From positions 1 through 5,421 of the forward strand of contig URLP01000117.1 in NCBI GenBank assembly GCA_900548635.1: 5,421 nt of DNA, in the 5' to 3' direction. The notes under the pieces were generated by a model. That model was not told where the DNA came from. It saw only the letters and a list, made by a program, of their open reading frames with translations, and did no database searches. Positions 1-4,492 of this stretch are shown here, in pieces. Both the position numbers and the translations under genes were made by a program. Position 1 is the first letter of the stretch. The number at the start of each line of letters is the position of its first letter. This DNA is from an uncultured Megasphaera sp. (GTDB taxonomy: Bacteria > Bacillota > Negativicutes > Veillonellales > Megasphaeraceae).

Positions 1-317
1 GCCGCGTCGGTGAAGTCTACAATGTCGGCGGCCACAATGAAATGCGGAACATCGACATCGTCAAGTTGATCTGCAAAGAACTGGGCAAACCCGAAAGCCT
101 GATCCACCACGTCACGGACCGCAAAGGCCACGACCGGCGCTATGCCATCGACCCGACGAAAATCCATAACGAACTCGGCTGGCTGCCGGAAACGAAATTT
201 GCCGACGGCATCAAAAAGACGATCCAGTGGTATCTGGATCACGAAGATTGGTGGCAGCCCATCATTTCCGGGGAATACCAGAATTACTATCAGAAGATGT
301 ACGGGGATAGGGGATAA
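1..317 (+). CDS. rfbB: dTDP-glucose 4,6-dehydratase, C-terminal part (5' end outside window)
   Basis: The frame is open from base 3 and ends at a TAA (315-317), giving the last 104 residues of a protein that is usually about 340-350 residues long. The family converts dTDP-D-glucose to dTDP-4-dehydro-6-deoxy-D-glucose with bound NAD, the second step of dTDP-L-rhamnose synthesis, in the cytoplasm. What is visible is the C-terminal part of an extended short-chain dehydrogenase: YNVGGHNE near the start, then DRKGHDRRYAID, then ELGWLPE, a GIKKTIQWY helix and a W-rich end, all typical of RmlB. The Rossmann NAD motif and catalytic Tyr-Lys pair lie upstream, out of view. The Met codon at 42 is internal, because homology continues upstream of it without a break. 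The rfbD gene follows after 108 bases on the same strand, which supports a rhamnose operon. Identity is nearly certain. Confidence 0.94.
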   Translation, partial: RVGEVYNVGGHNEMRNIDIVKLICKELGKPESLIHHVTDRKGHDRRYAIDPTKIHNELGWLPETKFADGIKKTIQWYLDHEDWWQPIISGEYQNYYQKMYGDRG

Positions 318-330
318 GTCGTTCATCGAA

Positions 331-352
331 GTAGGGGCCGCATGCAGGCGAC
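331..352. repeat. Decayed half copy of a GTAGGGGC palindromic element
   Basis: The stretch begins GTAGGGGC and continues to GGCGAC, matching the left arm and middle of the fuller hairpin at 3180-3207. The right arm CCCCTAC is absent: here GGCGAC is followed by TGTTAAAT. It lies in the rfbB-rfbD gap, 13 bases after the rfbB stop. I recall similar GTAGGGGCG palindromes between genes in many Firmicutes, but cannot verify a family here. It is probably inert debris of a dispersed repeat. Confidence 0.45.
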
Positions 353-378
353 TGTTAAATAGATATACGGCCAGAGAA

Positions 379-399
379 CTGCGGATTGCGGACTGCGCT
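379..399. repeat. Period-7 repeat, CTGCGGA type (three units)
   Basis: Three adjacent seven-base units read CTGCGGA, TTGCGGA and CTGCGCT. They lie between rfbB and rfbD, ending 13 bases before the rfbD ribosome binding site (AAGGGAGAT, 412-420). The units differ slightly, as in an ageing tandem repeat. Two other period-7 tracts with different unit sequences occur at 2992-3019 and 3254-3274. Confidence 0.5.
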
Positions 400-425
400 T
401 TTTCACATATGAAGGGAGATAACCG

Positions 426-1331
426 ATGAAGATATTTGTAACAGGCGTCAATGGCCAGCTGGGTCATGATGTGATGAATGAGCTTATTGGCCGCGGGCAT
501 GAGGCTGTCGGCAGCGGTTCGAAGGCGGTTTACAGCGGCATTGATGACGGTACGGCGGTGGTCTCGGCGCCGTATGTATCTTTGGATATTACGGACGGGG
601 AGGCTGTGCAGCGCGTGCTGGCAGACGTACAGCCTGACGCCGTGATCCACTGTGCGGCCTGGACAGCCGTCGATTTGGCGGAAGACGAGGACAAACGGGA
701 TTTGGTGCGGGCTGTCAATGTTGGCGGCACGCAGCATATCGCCGAGGCCTGCAAAAAATTGGACGCCAAGATGCTCTATCTGAGCACGGACTACGTCTTC
801 AACGGCCAGGGGACGGAGCCCTGGCAGCCGGACTGCAAGGATTATGCGCCCCTTAATGTCTACGGCCAGTCGAAGCTCGACGGCGAATTGGCTGTGGCGA
901 AGACGCTCGATAAGTATTTCATCGTCCGCATCGCCTGGGTCTTTGGCAAAAACGGCAAGAACTTCGTCAAGACCATGCTCAATGTAGGCAAGACACACGA
1001 CACGGTCCGCGTCGTCATTGACCAGATCGGCACGCCGACGTACACCTTCGATCTGGCGCGCCTCCTCGTCGACATGATCGAATCGGACAAATACGGCTGC
1101 TACCATGCGACCAACGAAGGGGGCTATATTTCCTGGTACGATTTCACCTGCGAAATCTACCGCCAGGCCGGCTACACGACGAAAGTCATCCCCGTCACGA
1201 CCGCAGAATACGGCCTCTCCAAAGCCAAACGGCCCTTCAATTCCCGCCTCGATAAGCGTAAACTAGTAGAAAAGGGGTTTAAGCCATTGCCCGATTGGAA
1301 GGAGGCGCTGTCTCGGTTTTTGGGGAAGTAG
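426..1331 (+). CDS. rfbD: dTDP-4-dehydrorhamnose reductase
   Basis: This 301-residue protein carries out the last step of dTDP-L-rhamnose synthesis, the NAD(P)H-dependent reduction of dTDP-4-dehydro-L-rhamnose. It is an extended short-chain dehydrogenase. An N-terminal Rossmann fold shows the nucleotide-binding GVNGQLG (residues 7-13). CAAWTAVD lies around 76-83, STDYVFNG at 120-127, and the catalytic pair is Y146/K150 in YGQSK. The C-terminal substrate-binding region includes RPFNSRLD (269-276), characteristic of RmlD. Length is normal for the family, with a slightly long loop at about 30-48. The start is the ATG at 426, six bases after the ribosome binding site AAGGGAGAT at 412-420. The stop is TAG at 1329-1331. 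It is followed by rfbC on the same strand after 106 bases that contain a gene relic. I see no promoter in the 108-base gap upstream, so read-through from rfbB is likely. Confidence 0.96.
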   Translation: MKIFVTGVNGQLGHDVMNELIGRGHEAVGSGSKAVYSGIDDGTAVVSAPYVSLDITDGEAVQRVLADVQPDAVIHCAAWTAVDLAEDEDKRDLVRAVNVGGTQHIAEACKKLDAKMLYLSTDYVFNGQGTEPWQPDCKDYAPLNVYGQSKLDGELAVAKTLDKYFIVRIAWVFGKNGKNFVKTMLNVGKTHDTVRVVIDQIGTPTYTFDLARLLVDMIESDKYGCYHATNEGGYISWYDFTCEIYRQAGYTTKVIPVTTAEYGLSKAKRPFNSRLDKRKLVEKGFKPLPDWKEALSRFLGK

Positions 1332-1369
1332 TCGTTCGTCGCTGCTTTTTTTCGAAAGGAGAGATTTTC

Positions 1370-1408
1370 GTGGCTTCCAAGAACTTTCAGGATTTAATTG
1401 TTTGGCAG
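1370..1408 (+). pseudogene. Relic of a four-helix-bundle (23S rRNA intervening-sequence) protein gene, N-terminus only
   Basis: A good ribosome binding site (GAAAGGAG, about 1354-1361) precedes a GTG at 1370. From this GTG the frame encodes (M)ASKNFQDLIVWQ, the usual opening of the small four-helix-bundle family TIGR02436/PF05635, often annotated as 23S rRNA-intervening-sequence or S23 protein and typically about 110-130 residues. The match ends after Gln (1406-1408). What follows, NYIHKRRERQ, is simply the rfbC ribosome binding site read in this frame, and the frame then runs out of phase into rfbC until a stop at 1487-1489. I therefore read it as the remnant of a complete gene that once lay between rfbD and rfbC and was lost by a deletion keeping its first 13 codons. 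Such genes are often found inserted among surface-polysaccharide genes. The relic could still be translated as a 39-codon overlapping frame. The family match rests on my recall of the N-terminal motif. Confidence 0.62.
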
Positions 1409-1437
1409 AATTACATACATAAAAGGAGAGAAAGACA

Positions 1438-2043
1438 ATGCAAATCAAGGTTGAAAAGAATGTTGGCGGTATTGAGGGCTTGTGCGTGATTATGCCTGCC
1501 GTGCATGGTGACGGCCGGGGGTATTTCATGGAAACGTACAACCAGAAGGACATGGAGGAAGCGGGCTTCCACATCAACTTCGTCCAGGACAATCAGTCCA
1601 TGTCGACGAAGGGCGTCCTGCGGGGGCTCCATTTCCAGAAGCATTTCCCTCAGTGCAAGTTGGTCCGCGCCGTGCGGGGCAGTGTCTTTGACGTAGCTGT
1701 CGATCTGCGCCGCGATTCGCAGACCTACGGCAAGTGGTACGGCGTGGAACTGACGGAGGAAAATAAAAAGCAGTTCCTCATTCCTGAAGGCTTTGCCCAC
1801 GGCTTCCTGGTCCTCAGCGACGTAGCGGAATTTTGCTACAAAGTCAATGATTTCTGGCATCCCAACGATGAAGGCGGCATGGCTTGGAACGACCCGGAAA
1901 TCGGCATCGAATGGCCCCAGCTGACGGGCACTTATCAGGGGACGCCGAGTGCGGCAGGCTATGCGCTTACGGACGGCACGCCCCTCAATTTGAGCGACAA
2001 AGACCAGGAATGGCTGGGCTTGAAGGATACCTTTTCCTTTTGA
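1438..2043 (+). CDS. rfbC: dTDP-4-dehydrorhamnose 3,5-epimerase
   Basis: This 201-residue cupin enzyme epimerises C3 and C5 of dTDP-4-dehydro-6-deoxyglucose, making the substrate for RfbD. The RmlC signature is clear: GDGRGYFMETY (24-34), QDNQSMSTKGVLRGLHFQ (50-67) with the catalytic His65, GSVFDVAVDLR (81-91), then IPEGFAHGFLVLS (115-127), and Tyr134 in the position of the catalytic tyrosine. LSDKD (185-189) probably supplies the Asp that partners the His. These roles come from the characterised RmlC family. At 201 residues it is slightly longer than the ~185-residue enterobacterial enzyme, with the extra length around 163-183. The ATG at 1438 has AGGAG at 1424-1428. Tandem stops TGA-TAA end it at 2041-2046. 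The HAD gene begins 34 bases later. Confidence 0.96.
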   Translation: MQIKVEKNVGGIEGLCVIMPAVHGDGRGYFMETYNQKDMEEAGFHINFVQDNQSMSTKGVLRGLHFQKHFPQCKLVRAVRGSVFDVAVDLRRDSQTYGKWYGVELTEENKKQFLIPEGFAHGFLVLSDVAEFCYKVNDFWHPNDEGGMAWNDPEIGIEWPQLTGTYQGTPSAAGYALTDGTPLNLSDKDQEWLGLKDTFSF

Positions 2044-2077
2044 TAATTTGACCTTTGCAAAGCGGGGAGGGAGTACG

Positions 2078-2986
2078 ATGCAGAATGTCATTGCTGTGAT
2101 TTGGGATTTTGACAAGACCCTGATTGACGGAAATATGCAGGACCCGATTTTCGAGGAATACCATATCGACAAGACGAAATTCTGGGAGAAAGTCAATGCC
2201 CTGCCGGCACGCTATGCCAAAGAAGGCGTCAAGGTCAATGCCGATACGATTTACCTTAACCAGTTCATCAAGGACACGAAGGCGGGCATTTTCCAGGGCC
2301 TGAACAATGAAAAGCTGCGCACCTTCGGCCAGAAGCAGAAGTATTATCAGGGCGTGCCGGAAATCTTCCGGGAACTGCAGCGCGTCGTCGAGGAAAATCC
2401 CCAGTATCGGGAGTACAACATTCGCGTCGAGCACTACATCGTCAGTACAGGCATGTCGGCCATCATCGAAGGATCGGCCATCCGGCCCTACGTCGAGGCC
2501 ATCTGGGGCTGCGACCTCATCGAAGGCCTGGATGAAAAGAAGCAGAAGATCATCAGCGAAGTGGGCTACACTATCGACAACACGACCAAGACGCGGGCCC
2601 TTTTTGAAATCAATAAAGGCGTGCCCCAGCATCCGGAAATCGACGTCAACGCCAAGATGTCCGATGCCCTGCGCCGCGTGGCCTTCCCGAACATGATCTA
2701 CATCGCCGACGGACCGAGCGATGTGCCGGCCTTTTCGGTGGTCAAGAAATTCGGCGGCTCGACTTTTGCTATTTATCCCAAAGGGAACAGCAAGGCCTTC
2801 CGCCAGGTCGAACAGCTGCGCGAAGACGGCCGCATCGACATGTACGCCGAAGCCGATTACCGCAAAGGCACGACGGCCTACATGTGGCTGACCCACAAAG
2901 TCGACGAAATCGCCGCGCGCCTCTACAAGACAGAAAAAGAAAGCCTCGAAGGCGCCGTGTCCTCCGTGCCGAAGCATCTGGTGTAA
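2078..2986 (+). CDS. HAD-superfamily hydrolase, phosphoserine-phosphatase-like, substrate unknown
   Basis: This is a predicted cytoplasmic 302-residue phosphatase of the haloacid dehalogenase superfamily. Motif I is WDFDKTL, with nucleophile Asp10 and acid/base Asp12. Motif II is probably IVSTGM (Ser123/Thr124). The motif III lysine is probably Lys171 in NTTKTRALF. Motif IV is YIADGPSDVPAF, with Asp211 and Asp215 to hold Mg2+. A large cap of about 100 residues (roughly 20-115) sits between motifs I and II, as in the phosphoserine-phosphatase-like subgroup. I chose the ATG at 2078 because GGGGAGGGAG (2064-2073) stands at the right distance and motif I then lies at the usual place. A TTG at 2048 would add ten residues but has no good site and lies five bases after the rfbC stop. 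The 34-base gap and strand suggest co-transcription with the rhamnose genes, yet no phosphatase step is needed to make dTDP-L-rhamnose. The true substrate cannot be read from sequence. Confidence 0.88.
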   Translation: MQNVIAVIWDFDKTLIDGNMQDPIFEEYHIDKTKFWEKVNALPARYAKEGVKVNADTIYLNQFIKDTKAGIFQGLNNEKLRTFGQKQKYYQGVPEIFRELQRVVEENPQYREYNIRVEHYIVSTGMSAIIEGSAIRPYVEAIWGCDLIEGLDEKKQKIISEVGYTIDNTTKTRALFEINKGVPQHPEIDVNAKMSDALRRVAFPNMIYIADGPSDVPAFSVVKKFGGSTFAIYPKGNSKAFRQVEQLREDGRIDMYAEADYRKGTTAYMWLTHKVDEIAARLYKTEKESLEGAVSSVPKHLV

Positions 2987-2991
2987 AAGAT

Positions 2992-3019
2992 AGTTTGCAG
3001 TTTGTAGTTTTTAGTGGAT
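2992..3019. repeat. Period-7 repeat, AGTTTGC type
   Basis: Units AGTTTGC, AGTTTGT, AGTTTTT and a decayed AGTGGAT follow each other at seven-base spacing, starting five bases after the stop of the HAD gene. The base composition is quite different from the neighbouring coding sequence. No gene or hairpin accounts for it. It belongs with the other stop-proximal period-7 tracts in this window. Confidence 0.5.
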
Positions 3020-3035
3020 AGATTCGGTAGCGCAG

Positions 3036-3090
3036 AAAGGTGCCCCTAATAGGGGAGCTGGCTGCCACAGGCAGACTGAGGGGGTGCTTT
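3036..3090. repeat. GC-rich two-hairpin element, probably a dispersed intergenic repeat
   Basis: Two hairpins lie side by side: CCCCT/AGGGG with loop AAT (3043-3055), and CTGCC/GGCAG with loop ACA (3062-3074). The edges AAAGGTGCCCC (3036-3046) and GGGGGTGCTTT (3080-3090) are imperfect inverted repeats with 8 of 11 positions matching. I recall very similar sequence between genes of many gut Firmicutes, where it gives rise to spurious small protein predictions; a short minus-strand open frame across it (3046-3234) is of that kind. It may be a small MITE-like or REP-like unit. It lies between the HAD gene and the terminator, so it would be in the 3' untranslated RNA. Confidence 0.5.
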
Positions 3091-3103
3091 TTCCAGGAAA
3101 ATT

Positions 3104-3153
3104 AAAAAAACGAGTGCATCATGATTCTGGAACCATGATGCACTCGTTTTTTT
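3104..3153. terminator. Strong bidirectional intrinsic terminator between convergent genes
   Basis: A perfect 13-bp stem (CGAGTGCATCATG, 3111-3123, with its complement at 3134-3146) encloses a 10-base loop. It is flanked by seven A on the left and seven T on the right, so it gives a hairpin plus U-run on both strands. It can end the rhamnose/HAD transcript coming from the left and the exported-protein transcript coming from the right, whose stop is at 3274. Confidence 0.92.
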
Positions 3154-3179
3154 GCATTTGGAGTTATTTGTTATCCCGT

Positions 3180-3207
3180 GTAGGGGCGTCCACGTGGCGA
3201 CCCCTAC
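3180..3207. repeat. GTAGGGGC palindromic element (complete hairpin)
   Basis: GTAGGGG (3180-3186) pairs with CCCCTAC (3201-3207). Inside, CG/CG and CCA/TGG can extend the stem with one single-base bulge on each side, around the palindrome CCACGTGG (3190-3197). A partial relative lies at 331-352. There is no T-run, so it is not a terminator. It is most simply a dispersed palindromic repeat. Confidence 0.55.
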
Positions 3208-3253
3208 GCTGAAGCGGCTATGCACAGGATTCACGGCGGCGCCGTCAGGCGCT

Positions 3254-3274
3254 CGATGAACGATGAACGATCAT
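3254..3274. repeat. Period-7 repeat, TCGTTCA type, directly after a stop codon
   Basis: On the plus strand the units are CGATGAA, CGATGAA and CGATCAT. On the minus strand, in the sense of the neighbouring gene, this reads TCGTTCATCGTTCATCG just after its tandem TGA-TGA stops (3276-3271). The same ten-base core TCGTTCATCG stands at 319-328, one base after the rfbB stop, and TCGTTCGTCG stands at 1332-1341, directly after the rfbD stop. Confidence 0.55.
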
Positions 3275-4161
3275 CATCTCCGCGGCGGCGGACGATGGCC
3301 GTGTCTGTGCGGCGGCGGTGGCGGTCTGTGCCAGCCCCAGTCGTTAAAAAAAGGGCCGCCCCAGCCCCAGTTCCAATAGGTGTCGAGGTAGAGCTGCTGG
3401 ATGTAAGCGTTGTAGGCCATGCGTTCCAGGTCGGCCTGGGTGACGACGTGGATGCGGCTCGATCCGGATTCGCTGATGTCGCCGACCGTGACGTCCGCCA
3501 GGATGTCGGCCTGTCCGGTCTTGACGGGGATGATGCTGTTGTCGTCTCCGATTTTAGCGACCGCTTCATTGAGGCTCTTCGCCTTTAAGGTGTAGGGCAC
3601 ATTTCCCGGCGTCTGCAGGGCGACGATGCCTTTGCTGCCGAGAGCCAGGTATTTCGGATAAATGATAAGGCGGCTCTTTTTCAGCATCTTTTCAGCACTG
3701 CCGTAAATCATGCCTTCGTTGGGCGCGTCCATGCGCCAGACCGAACTCTTGTCTTTGGCGACGAGGTATTCGCCGATTTCTTCCGTCGTCTTCTGGTCAT
3801 AGGCCTGGACGCGGCGGAAATATTTGTCCGTCAGGTCCTTGGCGACACGGAAATAGTAGGGCCGTGTCTTTTCGTCGAGGCCGGTCCGTTTGCTGTCGAT
3901 AGTCTGGAGCAGGCTCGTCACATCGTTATACGTTGAGCCCTTGGTCAGATAATATTTATCGATGATCTTGCCCGTATGGCCGGCCAGGGGGTCTGTCGGC
4001 ACGCTGGACGCTCCTTTTTCCGCTGTCGTCTGGGCGGCTGCCGTCGCGGCAGAAGCAGCAGCTGTCTGAGGCGCGGCCGTATTGGCCGTACTTGCAGCCA
4101 TGCCCGTCAGCGTACCGGCGCAGAAGAGCAGGGCGAGGACACTGCTTTTCAAGAACTTCAT
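3274..4161 (-). CDS. Exported protein of unknown function with Ala-rich linker and Trp/Pro/His-rich tail
   Basis: I do not recognise this 295-residue protein. It begins with a signal peptide: MKFLKSS, a hydrophobic core at about 8-20, then GMAA/STAN as a likely cleavage region. Cys14 lies within the core, but the preceding LLF does not fit a lipobox well, so I favour a soluble or wall-side protein over a lipoprotein. Residues 24-50 are low-complexity Ala/Thr/Gln, probably a linker. The mixed middle part (about 55-255) has charged helices and beta-like stretches such as RLIIYPKYLAL (164-174) and has the look of a folded domain. The tail has five Trp between 263 and 277, then Pro, His and Arg only from about 278. 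The ATG at 4161-4159 has an excellent site, AAAAGGAGGTG (4178-4168), and a good promoter just upstream. It is transcribed alone, convergent with the HAD gene and divergent from the desulfidase gene. Confidence 0.85.
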   Translation of the reverse strand: MKFLKSSVLALLFCAGTLTGMAASTANTAAPQTAAASAATAAAQTTAEKGASSVPTDPLAGHTGKIIDKYYLTKGSTYNDVTSLLQTIDSKRTGLDEKTRPYYFRVAKDLTDKYFRRVQAYDQKTTEEIGEYLVAKDKSSVWRMDAPNEGMIYGSAEKMLKKSRLIIYPKYLALGSKGIVALQTPGNVPYTLKAKSLNEAVAKIGDDNSIIPVKTGQADILADVTVGDISESGSSRIHVVTQADLERMAYNAYIQQLYLDTYWNWGWGGPFFNDWGWHRPPPPPHRHGHRPPPRR

Positions 4162-4194
4162 AGTTTACACCTCCTTTTCGCTATTCTTGTTCTT

Positions 4195-4224
4195 ACTATA
4201 GCGCCGCTGAGGCTGGGACGTCAA
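4195..4224 (-). promoter_or_regulatory. Sigma-70-type promoter for the exported-protein gene
   Basis: On the minus strand, TTGACG (4224-4219) and TATAGT (4200-4195) are separated by 18 bases. Transcription would start near 4188, leaving a short leader of about 27 bases that contains the AAAAGGAGGTG ribosome binding site. The position, fit and spacing are all good. Confidence 0.78.
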
Positions 4225-4247
4225 TAGGTGTTGAAAAAGAGTAACGA

Positions 4248-4277
4248 AATGCAAGAATATGTCAAAACTGTTGCATT
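4248..4277. promoter_or_regulatory. AATGCAA/TTGCATT dyad, possible operator
   Basis: A perfect 7-bp inverted repeat: AATGCAA at 4248-4254 and TTGCATT at 4271-4277. The arm centres are 23 bases apart, roughly two helical turns, as expected for a dimeric DNA-binding protein. The right arm overlaps the -35 box of the upstream desulfidase promoter (4276-4281). The arms are AT-rich and short, so chance remains possible. No regulator gene is visible in the window. Confidence 0.35.
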
Positions 4278-4303
4278 GAAAGCCCCGTTTTTCGATGTAT
4301 AAT
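4276..4303 (+). promoter_or_regulatory. Upstream promoter (P1) toward the desulfidase gene
   Basis: TTGAAA (4276-4281), a 16-base spacer and a perfect TATAAT (4298-4303). Transcription would begin near 4310, giving a leader of roughly 180 bases before the ATG at 4493. I see no convincing gene in that leader: the only tiny frames (for example MNLKMN at 4356) lack a ribosome binding site. The leader contains a weak ATTGGC/GCCAAT pair (4329-4334 and 4352-4357) and the left arm of the inverted repeat at 4401-4489. Confidence 0.6.
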
Positions 4304-4400
4304 CAATTATATATACAATATTGGAAAAATTGGCCCAGAATCAGTCCCATAGCCAATGAATTTAAAAATGAATTGAAGAATGTAAAAGCTTGATTTTTTG

Positions 4401-4489
4401 GCATCCCTGCACATGTTGTTTTCTCATAAAAAGAATGATAATATAGAAATATAAAGTGATACGATTTACTGATGAGAAAGCAGGGATGC
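4401..4489 (+). promoter_or_regulatory. 10-bp inverted repeat that could mask the desulfidase ribosome binding site
   Basis: GCATCCCTGC at 4401-4410 is the exact complement of GCAGGGATGC at 4480-4489. The right arm contains AGGGA (4482-4486), the only ribosome-binding-like sequence before the ATG at 4493. In RNA starting at P1 both arms are present and could pair across a 69-base loop. In RNA starting at P2 (near 4451) the left arm is missing. The pairing is seen directly; the regulatory role is inference. Confidence 0.45.
4416..4444 (+). promoter_or_regulatory. Downstream promoter (P2) toward the desulfidase gene
   Basis: TTGTTT (4416-4421), a 17-base spacer and TAATAT (4439-4444), in AT-rich sequence. 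Transcription would start near 4451, about 42 bases before the ATG. It lies between the two arms of the inverted repeat at 4401-4489. This is the closest and probably the main promoter of the gene. Confidence 0.6.
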
Positions 4490-4492
4490 ATA

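Noticed and set aside
1411..2196. A 261-codon open frame on the minus strand opposite rfbC
   Set aside because: It is antisense to an unmistakable RmlC enzyme, with no motifs of its own and a composition typical of a shadow frame.
1985..2977. A 330-codon open frame on the minus strand opposite the HAD gene
   Set aside because: It lies fully antisense to a gene with intact catalytic motifs, has no recognisable domain and no ribosome binding site, and is explained by GC-rich codon use of the sense gene.
3046..3234. A 62-codon minus-strand frame across the GC-rich element, terminator and palindrome
   Set aside because: It runs through a terminator hairpin and two repeat elements; this kind of prediction is a common artefact of such intergenic repeats.
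4303..4404. A 33-codon minus-strand frame starting MPKNQAFTFF with a hydrophobic stretch, possibly a small membrane protein
   Set aside because: It lacks a properly spaced ribosome binding site, lies across the divergent promoter region and has AT-rich sequence that easily gives hydrophobic codons. I could not match it to a family.
4304..4492. Riboswitch or T-box in the cyuA leader
   Set aside because: I found no T-box core, no SAM-riboswitch-like start and no terminator hairpin. The T-run at 4394-4399 has no GC-rich stem before it.
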